Shown here in pieces: positions 20,140 through 27,163 of a stretch of DNA of 27,163 nucleotides. Numbering within the stretch: position 1 is the stretch's first letter; each line of letters opens with the position of its first letter. The DNA comes from Acidimicrobiales bacterium (GTDB lineage: Bacteria; Actinomycetota; Acidimicrobiia; Acidimicrobiales; Bog-793). Below the pieces are notes generated by a model. The model made no database searches and was not told where the DNA came from. It saw nothing but the letters and a program-made list of their open reading frames with translations. Both the position numbers and the translations under genes were made by a program. The DNA lies in contig JASHRK010000144.1 of NCBI GenBank assembly GCA_030037405.1, positions 1-27,163 of the forward strand, written 5' to 3'.

Positions 20140-21873
20140 CTAGCCGTGTCGGAAACCGTTGGTGATCGGCATGCGCCTGTCCTTGCCGAAGCCGCGGGTA
20201 GTCACCCGCGGTCCGGGTGCCGCCTGGCGGCGCTTGTACTCTGCCCGGTCGACGAGCTCGACTACCCTGCGCACGACCTCGGCGTCGTGGCCCTCGGCGA
20301 CGAGCTCGGCGACGGTGCGGTCCCGCTCCACGTACTCGAGCAAGATGGCGTCGAGCTGGTCGTAGCTCGGCAACGTGTCCTCGTCTCGCTGACCGGGCCT
20401 CAGCTCGGCAGAGGGCGCCTTCGAGAGCACCGAGACCGGTATGAGGTCGGTGCCGGCGACGTTGTTGCGCCAGCGGCAGAGCTCGTAGACGAGCGTCTTC
20501 GGTACGTCTCTTATGACGGCAAAACCGCCCGCCATGTCGCCGTAGAGGGTGGCGTAGCCGACCGACAGCTCGCTCTTGTTGCCCGTCGTGAGCACCAGCC
20601 AGCCCGAGTTGTTGGAGAGCGCCATGACGATGGTGCCTCTGATGCGCGCTTGCAGGTTCTCGTCTGTGAGCCCGGTCACGCCGGCGCCGGCGTGAGACGA
20701 GAGCATCTCGCCGAGCGTCTTGTGGGCCGGCTCGATCGGGATGACGCGTGCCTCGATGCCGAGGTTCCCGGCAAGAGCCTTGGCATCCGAGATGGAGTGG
20801 TCGCTCGAGTAGCGGGAGGGGAGGAGGATCCCGTGGACGCGCGTCGGCCCAAGGGCGTCGACGGCGACCGTGGCGACGAGGGAGGAGTCGATACCGCCCG
20901 AAAGCGCCACCAGCACCTCTTCGAAAGGGCCCTTCTCGACGTAGTCACGCGTACCGACGACGAGGGCGCGATAGACCTCCTCCTCAGGCGCGAGCTCGCC
21001 GGCGATCGACGGCTGGCAGCGCCTTTCGCGCTGCTCGGGAGACGAGGCCTCCCGTGCCGAGCCGACCGTCACGGCAGGCAGAGGTGCTGACGCCGCCTGC
21101 TGGCCGCGCGGGTCGAGGAGACGCTTGCGGTACGCAGGCTGTATCTCGAGGTCGACTACCGTCACGCCCTCCTCGAACTGCGGAGCCCGTGCCACGAGCG
21201 TGCCCTCGTGGTCGAAGATCATCGAGCCGCCGTCGAAGACGAGCTCGTCCTGACCGCCGACGAGGTTCACGTAGACGATGGCCGTCGAGGCGTCGGCGGC
21301 ACGAGTGCTGAGCATTGCCTGGCGCTCGGCGAGCGCCCCGCGCCGGTAGGGAGAGGCGTTGATCACGACGACGAGCTCGGCGCCCCCTGCCCCGAGCGCC
21401 GCCACCGGCCCAGCCGGGCTCCAGGAGTCCTCGCACACCGTGATGCCCGTCCTCACGCCGCCGACGAGGTACAGCTCCGCCGGGTCTCCGCCGGCGGCAA
21501 AGTAGCGGCGCTCGTCGAAGACGCCGTAGTTGGGCAGGATCTGCTTGTGCCACACGCCGTGCAGCTTTTGCCCGCAGAGGATGCCTGCCGCGTTGTACAG
21601 GCCGCCTTCCTCGTCGGCGAAACCGACGACGCTCGCGCACTCGCCGCTCGCGACCGCCAACTGCTGCATGGCCTTCAGGTTCGCCTCGACGAACGCGGGG
21701 GCAAGCAGCAGGTCCTCGGGCGGGTAGCCCGTCACAGCCAGCTCCGGGAAGACTGCGAGCCCGGCTCCGGCCTGCTCGGCTGTCTCCATCATGGCGAGGA
21801 TCTTGCCGGCGTTGCCGTCGATGTCGCCTACGACGGTGTCGACCTGGCAAAGCGCCACGCGAAGCCCTGTCAT
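20140..21873 (-). CDS. nadE: Glutamine-dependent NAD+ synthetase
   Basis: A 577-residue two-domain enzyme making NAD+ from deamido-NAD+, ATP and glutamine. The N-terminal nitrilase-fold amidase has the triad E44 (FPELAVTGY), K110 (WHKQILPNYGVFDE) and C147 (TVCEDSW), and releases ammonia. The C-terminal synthetase has the PP-loop SGGIDSS (325-331) and family segments LTTGNKSELSVGYATLYGD and the FGKDRRMPITN end. The length matches the compact glutamine-dependent type rather than the roughly 680-residue mycobacterial form. The ATG has no Shine-Dalgarno sequence, but TACGAT ends 7 nt before it, which suits a leaderless mRNA. It diverges from glnE across 54 bp. Confidence 0.97.
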   Translation of the reverse strand: MTGLRVALCQVDTVVGDIDGNAGKILAMMETAEQAGAGLAVFPELAVTGYPPEDLLLAPAFVEANLKAMQQLAVASGECASVVGFADEEGGLYNAAGILCGQKLHGVWHKQILPNYGVFDERRYFAAGGDPAELYLVGGVRTGITVCEDSWSPAGPVAALGAGGAELVVVINASPYRRGALAERQAMLSTRAADASTAIVYVNLVGGQDELVFDGGSMIFDHEGTLVARAPQFEEGVTVVDLEIQPAYRKRLLDPRGQQAASAPLPAVTVGSAREASSPEQRERRCQPSIAGELAPEEEVYRALVVGTRDYVEKGPFEEVLVALSGGIDSSLVATVAVDALGPTRVHGILLPSRYSSDHSISDAKALAGNLGIEARVIPIEPAHKTLGEMLSSHAGAGVTGLTDENLQARIRGTIVMALSNNSGWLVLTTGNKSELSVGYATLYGDMAGGFAVIRDVPKTLVYELCRWRNNVAGTDLIPVSVLSKAPSAELRPGQRDEDTLPSYDQLDAILLEYVERDRTVAELVAEGHDAEVVRRVVELVDRAEYKRRQAAPGPRVTTRGFGKDRRMPITNGFRHG

Positions 21874-21880
21874 CGCTGAG

Positions 21881-21916
21881 ATCGTACCGGCCGGCCCACC
21901 GCTCGATCGTTACGCT
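21881..21916. promoter_or_regulatory. Divergent nadE and glnE -10 boxes
   Basis: In the 54-bp gap between the two start codons, TACGAT on the minus strand (21886-21881) ends 7 nt before the nadE ATG, and TACGCT on the plus strand (21911-21916) ends 11 nt before the glnE ATG. Neither gene has a ribosome site. The two -10 boxes point outward, so their -35 regions must overlap. Clear -35 hexamers are not visible. Confidence 0.45.
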
Positions 21917-21927
21917 TCGGCCAGCTC

Positions 21928-24687
21928 ATGAAACCGTTGCCAGCGCAACTCGAAGACGCCGCACGATCCTCGGCAGACCCTCAGGCGGTGCGGCTCGTCT
22001 TCAGCCGCCTCCTCGAGGCGCAGCCGGAGACGGTGCCGGCCACCGAGGTCGGAGAGGCGCTCGCTCACCGCATCGCCTCCGTGGCCGGGGCGAGCCGCTC
22101 GCTCGCCCGCCTGCTGACGGCCGATCCGGAGGCGGTCGAGGCGCTCGCCATGCCTCCGGGAGCGCCCCCGTCCTCTCCCGTGAGCGAGGCGGTCGACGGC
22201 GGCGACCTCGTTCGCAGAAAGAAGCTGGCATACCTCGTCATCGCGGCGGACGACCTGTGCGGAGAGGACCAGCTCGAGACCGTCGGCAGCAGGCTCTCTC
22301 TCCTCGCCGACGAAGTCCTCGAGGCCGCCTGCCGCATCGCCCTCGCCGAAGGCCTCCGGGCTGCGGCCGGCTTGGCCGTGATCGGCATGGGCAAGCAGGG
22401 AGCCCAGGAGCTCAACTACGCGAGCGACGTCGACGTGGTCTTCGTCGCCGCCGGGGGGCTCGACTCGGCCGAGGCGAGCGTGGCGGCTCGCCGGGTGCTC
22501 GCCATAGCCGGGCAGGCGTACCGGATCGACACCGACCTTCGGCCCGAGGGAAGAAACGGCGCCCTCGTGCGCACCCTCGACTCCTACCGCGCCTACTGGT
22601 CGAGGTGGGCGAGGCCCTGGGAGTACCAGGCGCTCCTCAAGGCTCGAACAGCAGCAGGAGATCGTGAGCTCGGCAGCCGGTTCGAAGCGGAGGCGAGCGG
22701 GGTCGTCTGGAGCGAGCCGCTCGACTCCGAGGCCCTGTCGGAGCTGCGCTCGATGAAGGCGAGGACAGAGGAGATCGTGGCCCGCCGCGGGCTAACCGGC
22801 CGCGAGCTCAAGCGAGGAAAAGGAGGCATCCGCGACATCGAGTTCGCCGTCCAGCTCCTGCAGCTCGTGCACGGGAGGGACGACCCCCTCCTGCGCGTCC
22901 GCCCCACGCTGGGGGCTCTCGCCGAGCTGCAGCGGGGTGGCTACGTCGACGAGCGCGACGCCTGCCTGCTCGCGCTCTCCTACCGGTTCCTCCGCACAGT
23001 GGAGCACCGCCTCCAGCTCGTCGAGGAGAGCCAGGTCCACACGGTCCCGCCCGGAGGCGAGCCGCGCGACCACCTCGCTCGGGTGCTCAGCTTCGCCCCC
23101 GCCGGGGGTGGAGAGGGGACTGGAAGGCCGCGGACGGACCGTTTCGACCAGGTGCTCGCCCGCTACCAGTCCTCGGTGCGCTCGATCCACGAGCGCCTCT
23201 TCTTCCGCCCGCTCCTCGAGGTCTTCACGAGCGAGGGTCACCCGAGGCTGACCGAGGCGGCGGCATCGGAGCGCCTTGCCGCCTTCGGGTTCAGGCATGC
23301 GGACCGGGCACGTCAGGCGCTCGCGGAGCTCACGCGGGGGATGACGCGCTCCTCGCGACTGATGCAACAGCTCCTTCCCGTTCTCCTCGGGTGGCTGTCC
23401 GAGACACCGGACCCCGACGTGGGGTTGCTCGGCCTGCGCAACCTCGCCAGCCTCCCCCACCAGCGCGACGTGCTCGTGGGCTCCTTCCGGGACTCCCCCG
23501 AGCTGGCGAGGCGGCTGTGCGTCGTGTTCGGGACGGGCCAGCGCCTCGGCACGCTCGCGATCCAGCATCCCTCGCTCGCCCTTCGCATCGGCGAGGACGC
23601 CGAGCTCGCCGCCTCCGATCCGGCCGAGCTGACCGAGCACGCCCTCGCCGCCGCCGACTCCTCGCCCGAACAGGCCGCAAAGGGGCTCAGGCGCATCGTC
23701 GGTCAGGAGACCTTGCGGATCGCCGCCTCCGAGCTCCTCGGGGTCTCCGCGCCGGCCATCGTCCCCCGCCAGCTCGCAGCTCTCGGGGACGCCGCCCTGA
23801 CGGCCGCCCTTCAGAGCGTCGCGACGGGCGTTCCCTTCGGGCTCGTCGCCATGGGGCGGCTCGGAGGCGAGGAGCTCTCCTACGGCAGCGATCTCGACGT
23901 CGTCCTCGTCTACGAGGGCTCCGGCGTGAGAGACGCCGCCGAAGCAGAGCGCGTCGCCATCTCCCTGTTCAAGCTCCTGAACGGGGCCACGCCCTCCGAC
24001 CGCATCTGGACCGTGGACGCCTCGCTCCGCCCTGAAGGAAAGCGCGGTCCGCTCGCCCGCTCCTTCGAGGCCTTCGTCGAGTACCACGACCGGTGGGTCT
24101 CGGCCTGGGAACGCCAGGCTCTCCTGCGAGCGAGGCCACTCGCCGGCGACCCGGCGTTGCTCGCCCGCTACATGGAGCTCGTTGAGGAGACCCTGTGGAA
24201 CAAGCCGTTCACACCGGACGACCTCCGCGAGATCCGCAAGCTGAAGGCGCGCACCGAGCGCGAGCGGATCCCCACCGGAGAGGACCCGCAGTTCCACCTG
24301 AAGCTCGGGCGCGGCTCTCTCGCTGACATCGAGTGGACGGTGCAGCTCCTCCAGATCGAGCATCGTGTCGCCTCGACGAGCACAGCGGGAGCGATCGAGG
24401 CGCTCACGAACGCCGGTGCGCTCGGGCAGGACGAAGCCGCCGCCCTCGGGGAGGCCCTTTCCTTCCTCACGACCACGAGGGCCCGCTGGCACCTCGTGGG
24501 CAACTTCATCGCGGGCGCGGGCGGCCCCGTGACGAAGCTCGGATCGGACTCGCTCCCCCAGCACCCGGACGCTCTCGCCCGCCTCGCCCGCTCCTTCGGA
24601 GAGCGACCGGCCGAGCTGCGGGAGCAGTACCGGCGTGTCACGAGGAGGGCGAGGACCGTCGTGGAGCGGCGTTTCTATCGACTGTGA
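21928..24687 (+). CDS. glnE: Bifunctional glutamine synthetase adenylyltransferase/deadenylyltransferase
   Basis: A 919-residue enzyme that attaches AMP to glutamine synthetase and removes it, according to nitrogen status. Two nucleotidyltransferase domains are visible. The N-terminal, deadenylylating domain has GKQGAQELNYASDVDVVFV with D167/D169, and the C-terminal, adenylylating domain has GRLGGEELSYGSDLDVVLV with D655/D657. Each is followed by a DxxLRPEGRNG- or ASLRPEGKRG-type segment and a helical GlnD-like PII-uridylyltransferase region (KGGIRDIEF, RGSLADIEW). Both active sites look intact, and the length is close to E. coli (about 946) and mycobacterial enzymes. ATG 21928 lacks a ribosome site and lies 11 nt after TACGCT. 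No glnA or PII gene is in the window. Confidence 0.97.
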   Translation: MKPLPAQLEDAARSSADPQAVRLVFSRLLEAQPETVPATEVGEALAHRIASVAGASRSLARLLTADPEAVEALAMPPGAPPSSPVSEAVDGGDLVRRKKLAYLVIAADDLCGEDQLETVGSRLSLLADEVLEAACRIALAEGLRAAAGLAVIGMGKQGAQELNYASDVDVVFVAAGGLDSAEASVAARRVLAIAGQAYRIDTDLRPEGRNGALVRTLDSYRAYWSRWARPWEYQALLKARTAAGDRELGSRFEAEASGVVWSEPLDSEALSELRSMKARTEEIVARRGLTGRELKRGKGGIRDIEFAVQLLQLVHGRDDPLLRVRPTLGALAELQRGGYVDERDACLLALSYRFLRTVEHRLQLVEESQVHTVPPGGEPRDHLARVLSFAPAGGGEGTGRPRTDRFDQVLARYQSSVRSIHERLFFRPLLEVFTSEGHPRLTEAAASERLAAFGFRHADRARQALAELTRGMTRSSRLMQQLLPVLLGWLSETPDPDVGLLGLRNLASLPHQRDVLVGSFRDSPELARRLCVVFGTGQRLGTLAIQHPSLALRIGEDAELAASDPAELTEHALAAADSSPEQAAKGLRRIVGQETLRIAASELLGVSAPAIVPRQLAALGDAALTAALQSVATGVPFGLVAMGRLGGEELSYGSDLDVVLVYEGSGVRDAAEAERVAISLFKLLNGATPSDRIWTVDASLRPEGKRGPLARSFEAFVEYHDRWVSAWERQALLRARPLAGDPALLARYMELVEETLWNKPFTPDDLREIRKLKARTERERIPTGEDPQFHLKLGRGSLADIEWTVQLLQIEHRVASTSTAGAIEALTNAGALGQDEAAALGEALSFLTTTRARWHLVGNFIAGAGGPVTKLGSDSLPQHPDALARLARSFGERPAELREQYRRVTRRARTVVERRFYRL

Positions 24688-24706
24688 GCCCGAGACGGCA
24701 GGGACG

Positions 24707-24934
24707 TCACTCACCAAGGCTTCGGGCAAGCTCGCTTGCCCGCTGCCGTCCCTCGGCAGGTGTGAGACCGGCCTTGGCAAGCAGCCAGCAGGACACCGGT
24801 GCGGCGGTCCGCTCCGAGGCATGGGCGGCGACGCCGGCGAGAGCGAGCAGGTCGTTCAGCTCCTCTTCCGTCGGAGCGTCGACCCCGAGCACCTGGGCGA
24901 AACGGGAGAGCCACTCTTGCATCGTGAGTTCCAC
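24707..24934 (-). CDS. Small DUF6457-type protein
   Basis: A 75-residue acidic, helical protein that fits the actinobacterial DUF6457 pattern: LTMQEWLSRFAQVLGV at the start, a DLLALAGVAAHASERTAAPVS centre, and a short C-terminal helix. The family has no firm biochemical role; I recall members located near or fused to molybdenum-cofactor genes such as mobA, which may or may not relate to the XdhC gene 20 kb away. GTG 24934 is preferred because TAAGTT ends exactly 6 nt before it, giving a leaderless mRNA. ATG 24922 is an alternative. It is convergent with glnE, with 19 nt between stops, and it lies downstream of the acyl-CoA synthetase gene. Confidence 0.72.
   Translation of the reverse strand: MELTMQEWLSRFAQVLGVDAPTEEELNDLLALAGVAAHASERTAAPVSCWLLAKAGLTPAEGRQRASELARSLGE
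24723..24742. terminator. Perfect 9-bp hairpin, possible glnE terminator inside DUF6457 gene
   Basis: CGGGCAAGC-TC-GCTTGCCCG is a perfect inverted repeat beginning 36 nt after the glnE stop codon. It lies within the last codons of the convergent DUF6457 gene. There is no T-run, so it may act as an atypical terminator or RNA 3'-end structure for glnE. Confidence 0.4.
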
Positions 24935-24940
24935 GATCGC

Positions 24941-24946
24941 AACTTA
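24941..24946 (-). promoter_or_regulatory. Candidate -10 box (TAAGTT) for the DUF6457 gene
   Basis: TAAGTT on the minus strand ends 6 nt before GTG 24934. It sits in the 48-bp gap after the acyl-CoA synthetase stop, so the small gene may be transcribed on its own as well as by read-through. Confidence 0.4.
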
Positions 24947-24982
24947 GCGGGAGCGGGACGTCGCCTGGCGGGTCGCACCCGG

Positions 24983-26551
24983 TCAGATGGCAGGAGGCGC
25001 CGCCGCCGCCCAGTACGGATCGCGCAGCTTGCGCTTGAAGATCTTGCCCGAGTCCTCCCGCGGCAGCTTCTCGCTGAACTCGACCACGCGAGGAACCTTC
25101 AGGCCTCCGAGCCGCTCGCCCACGTAGAGGCGGACGGCGGCGCTCTCGAGCCTCGCCCCCGGCTCGGGCTCGACGACCGCCGCCAGCACCTCCCCGTATT
25201 CCTCGTCGGGTATGCCGAAGACGGCCACGTCCCGTACGCCGGCCATCGTGAGCAGGCATCCCTCGATCTCGATCGGGTAGATGTTCGCCCCGCCGGAGAT
25301 GACCATGTCACGCTTGCGGTCGCAGAGGTAGAGGTACCCCTCCTCGTCGAGGTAGCCGACGTCCCCGATCGTGACGAGATCGCCATTGGCAACCTCCTCC
25401 CTCGCCTTCGGGTTGTTCTCGTAGGTGAAGTCGCCGAAGCCTTCGACACGGGCAAAGATCTCGCCCGGCGTCCGAACGGGCAGCTCGGCGCCGTCGGGGC
25501 CGAGGACCTTCAGCGTGACGCCGTCGAGGGCCCGCCCCACGGTGCCGGGGTGCTCCAGCCACTCCGAGCTCGTCGAGCCGGTGAGGAGACCGACCTCGGT
25601 CCCCCCGTAGAACTCGTCGACGACCGGCCCGAGCCAGTCGATCATGGCCCTCTTCACGTGCTCGGGGCAGGGGGCCGCTCCATGGGTGACGCGCCTGAGC
25701 GAGGAGAGGTCGTAGCGGCGCCGCACCGCCTCTTCGAGTCGGAGCAACCGCACGAACATCGTCGGCACCAGATAGAGGTGGCTCAAGCGGTGCTCCTCGA
25801 TCAGCGCGAGGAGCCTTTCGGCCTCGAAACGCGGCTCGATCACGAGAAAGTTCCCGAACATGACCGACGCCATCGTGAAGACGTTCGGGGCGGCGTGGTA
25901 CATGGGGGCGGCCATCACGCTTCGTCCCCCCGGCTCGACGCCGAGCGCCGCCAGCTGCACGAGGGTCGCCTGCAATGCCGCCGCCGGATCGCTCGAGCCA
26001 AGTCGCCGCACGCCCTTCGGCCGCCCTGTGGTGCCAGAGGTGTAGAACATCGTGTTCCTCGGCGACGCCTGCTCGTCGACGGCATCGGTCGCCCGGCCGT
26101 CGCGCCACTCCGCCCAGTCGTGCTCGCTCTCGCAGGGCGGGTGCGGCCGGAGCCCGTAGGCGAGAGCCAAGTCTCGCGAGGGCTCGACGCGGCGCACGTG
26201 CAAGCCCGGCTGGAGGGACCCACGTACCCGGGCAAGGAGATCGTCGTGAGCGACCAGCACCTTGGCGCCCGAGTCCTCGAGGACGTAGGCGATCTCCTCG
26301 GCGCTCGAGTGCCAGTTGAGCGGGACGGGCGAGGCTCCGACCCGTACCGCCGCAAGCATCGCCTCCACGAACGAGACGTCGTTTCTGAGCAGCAACGCCA
26401 CCGAGTCGCCGGCCTCCACCCCTACCGCTCGGAAGCCCGCCGCCGCGCCCGCCGCCCGCTCGTGCAGCTCGGCCGTCGTGACAAGCCGCCTGTCGCTCAG
26501 GACGCCGCTCACCGCCTGGGAGCCTAGGCCGCCCAGGTCTTCACGACACAT
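24983..26551 (-). CDS. AMP-dependent acyl-CoA synthetase (ANL superfamily)
   Basis: A 522-residue adenylate-forming ligase that activates a carboxylic acid with ATP and joins it to coenzyme A. The P-loop-like A3 motif is YTSGTTGRPKGV (170-181), A5 is FYGGTEVG (314-321), A8 is DRKRDMVISGGANIYPIEIE (411-430), and the catalytic lysine of A10 is K503 (PREDSGKIFKRKLR). The sequence fits FadD-like medium- or long-chain acyl ligases, but the acyl-pocket residues do not let me name a substrate. The first ATG has no ribosome site, and GTG for V14 is an alternative start. A 12-bp inverted repeat lies just upstream and could be an operator. The gene is followed by DUF6457. Confidence 0.92.
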   Translation of the reverse strand: MCREDLGGLGSQAVSGVLSDRRLVTTAELHERAAGAAAGFRAVGVEAGDSVALLLRNDVSFVEAMLAAVRVGASPVPLNWHSSAEEIAYVLEDSGAKVLVAHDDLLARVRGSLQPGLHVRRVEPSRDLALAYGLRPHPPCESEHDWAEWRDGRATDAVDEQASPRNTMFYTSGTTGRPKGVRRLGSSDPAAALQATLVQLAALGVEPGGRSVMAAPMYHAAPNVFTMASVMFGNFLVIEPRFEAERLLALIEEHRLSHLYLVPTMFVRLLRLEEAVRRRYDLSSLRRVTHGAAPCPEHVKRAMIDWLGPVVDEFYGGTEVGLLTGSTSSEWLEHPGTVGRALDGVTLKVLGPDGAELPVRTPGEIFARVEGFGDFTYENNPKAREEVANGDLVTIGDVGYLDEEGYLYLCDRKRDMVISGGANIYPIEIEGCLLTMAGVRDVAVFGIPDEEYGEVLAAVVEPEPGARLESAAVRLYVGERLGGLKVPRVVEFSEKLPREDSGKIFKRKLRDPYWAAAAPPAI

Positions 26552-26557
26552 TGAGAA

Positions 26558-26569
26558 CGTGTGAACACG
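26558..26569. promoter_or_regulatory. Inverted repeat CGTGT-GA-ACACG, possible operator
   Basis: A perfect 5-bp inverted repeat with a 2-bp centre begins 7 bp upstream of the acyl-CoA synthetase ATG. The flanking GAACGTGTGAAC also contains the direct repeat GAAC. The position fits a repressor site for lipid-type regulators (TetR or GntR families), but the regulator is unknown. Confidence 0.3.
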
Positions 26570-26829
26570 GGCCTGACTTCACAGAGTCGACACTGTCGTC
26601 GATGACGTATCGCGCCCTCGGAGACGAATCCCCCAGCAGAGTCTCAGGAATGGCGGCCGACCATCCTCCCGATGCCTCAGTAGCCTCCGGGTCGCTTGCC
26701 TAGTCCCCCGTGAGCTGGGCAAATTATGTAGGCCACTGTGCCTTGAAGCGTGAGACGACACGGGCCCGGGGTGGAGCGGAGGCTTGCGACCGACATGTTC
26801 CGATTGCGACAAAGCGGCGCGGACCCATT

Positions 26830-26835
26830 TAGAAT
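26830..26835 (+). promoter_or_regulatory. -10 box (TAGAAT) of the glycosyltransferase gene
   Basis: TAGAAT ends 8 nt before ATG 26844. TTGCGA at 26804-26809 is a possible -35, though the 20-nt spacing is long. No ribosome site precedes the ATG, so a leaderless mRNA is likely. Confidence 0.5.
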
Positions 26836-26843
26836 GCCGCCTC

Positions 26844-27163
26844 ATGAATCTCCGTCAGGAGCTTGCGGGTACGCGCCCCGCCCCGACCGGAGAGGATCAC
26901 CTGGCGGGTAGGTCTCAGCTCATGGCTACCGCGGTCGTGCTCGAGAGGCCTGAGGCGAGCCCCTCGGTCCCGCCACGCGAGGCGCCGGCGCCCGGGCGGC
27001 TAGGCGCCGTCGTCACCGAGCTCAAGTGGCCTGTCACGGTCTACGCGAGCACTCGGGTCCTGCTCATGGCCATCGCGCTCTTCTGCGACGCCGTGTTCCC
27101 GTGGGTGCAGAACGGCAAGAACAGCCTTCACCACGAGCTCGCTAACTGGGACGGCCGCTGGTA
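26844..27163 (+). CDS. PIG-V-like membrane mannosyl/glycosyltransferase, N-terminal fragment
   Basis: The frame is open from ATG 26844 to the window edge, 106 codons, and continues beyond. A polar, proline-rich N-terminus (to about residue 55) is followed by LGAVVTELKWPVTVYASTRV and the membrane helix LLMAIALFCDAVF, then a luminal-side segment ending NWDGRWY. The WD-x2-WY motif soon after the first helix is the signature of PIG-V and related GT-C-type mannosyltransferases that use polyprenyl-phosphate sugars in the actinobacterial membrane. ATG 26844 is favoured by the TAGAAT box. ATG 26922 is an alternative 26 codons in. Only the N-terminus is visible, so the family call rests on one motif and the hydrophobic pattern. 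Confidence 0.7.
   Translation, partial: MNLRQELAGTRPAPTGEDHLAGRSQLMATAVVLERPEASPSVPPREAPAPGRLGAVVTELKWPVTVYASTRVLLMAIALFCDAVFPWVQNGKNSLHHELANWDGRW

Larger units (their letters stand above)
26552..26843. other. Intergenic region between divergent acyl-CoA synthetase and glycosyltransferase genes
   Basis: This is the largest gap without a gene, 292 bp, and it looks less GC-rich than its surroundings. It holds the inverted repeat near the acyl-CoA synthetase start and the promoter of the glycosyltransferase gene. A reverse frame across it has unusual residue content and no ribosome site, so I do not call it a gene. I see no tRNA or riboswitch. Confidence 0.6.

Noticed and set aside
22792..24822. 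A minus-strand open frame of 676 codons opposite glnE
   Set aside because: It overlaps the adenylyltransferase domain of glnE entirely and has no recognisable motif or ribosome site.
24635..26527. A plus-strand open frame of 630 codons opposite the acyl-CoA synthetase
   Set aside because: It is antisense to conserved ANL motifs, it overlaps DUF6457, and it has low-complexity charged composition.
26579..26845. A minus-strand frame of 88 codons in the gap before the glycosyltransferase gene
   Set aside because: It has unusual composition (many His, Arg, Ser), no ribosome site and no hydrophobic or domain pattern. It also covers the promoter of the opposite gene.
1..27163. CRISPR arrays, insertion sequences, prophage, toxin-antitoxin or defence genes, tRNA or rRNA
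   Set aside because: I looked for spaced direct repeats, transposase motifs, terminal inverted repeats and RNA-gene signatures by eye and found none. All confident genes are typical chromosomal backbone genes.

Overview
This is about 27 kb of GC-rich bacterial chromosome, densely packed with genes on both strands. Gene content and order point to an actinobacterium. Supporting markers are a GlnE adenylyltransferase next to nadE, a topA-tmk-holB block, a TopA with a Lys/Ala-rich tail and no zinc fingers, a KimA-like permease divergent from a TrkA pair, and a DUF6457 protein. The lineage looks outside the mycobacteria and streptomycetes. Acidimicrobiia is a plausible but unproven guess. I see no IS elements, phage genes, CRISPR arrays, tRNA or rRNA genes, so this is backbone rather than an island.

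Layout. (1) 76-4174, plus strand: a cytochrome P450 overlapped by its 3Fe-4S ferredoxin, a PAS/GGDEF diguanylate cyclase, an XdhC-family protein and a stand-alone Lrp/AsnC ligand-binding (RAM) domain. (2) 4183-5640, minus: an RDD membrane protein followed by msrA. (3) 5749-6588, plus: a ComB-family protein, tail-to-tail with holB. (4) 6567-13437, minus: hppA (K+-independent H+-pyrophosphatase), topA, tmk and holB, spaced or overlapped like one transcription unit behind a recognisable promoter. (5) 13504-18297: a KimA-like K+ permease (minus) diverges from two TrkA-type RCK proteins and a HAD-IB phosphatase (plus). (6) 18319-21873, minus: a 25-codon membrane microprotein, a SigA/SigB-type sigma factor, a ferritin-like protein with no normal start codon, and glutamine-dependent nadE. 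(7) 21928-24687, plus: glnE, divergent from nadE. (8) 24707-26551, minus: a DUF6457 protein and an acyl-CoA synthetase. (9) 26844 to the end, plus: the N-terminus of a PIG-V-like membrane glycosyltransferase.

How the genes fit together. The P450 and ferredoxin are an enzyme and electron-donor pair. The permease and two RCK proteins form a K+ uptake and gating module. NadE and GlnE both bear on nitrogen and glutamine metabolism. TopA, Tmk and HolB serve DNA topology and replication.

The most notable observations are: the KimA-like permease carries a C-terminal OB-fold domain that I recall as a separate gene near the trk genes in other actinobacteria; six genes have a TAnnnT -10 box 6-11 nt before the start codon, suggesting widespread leaderless transcription; and one coding region reads as real protein upstream of its first usable start codon. 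I did not find a defence system or another clearly new multi-gene system here.
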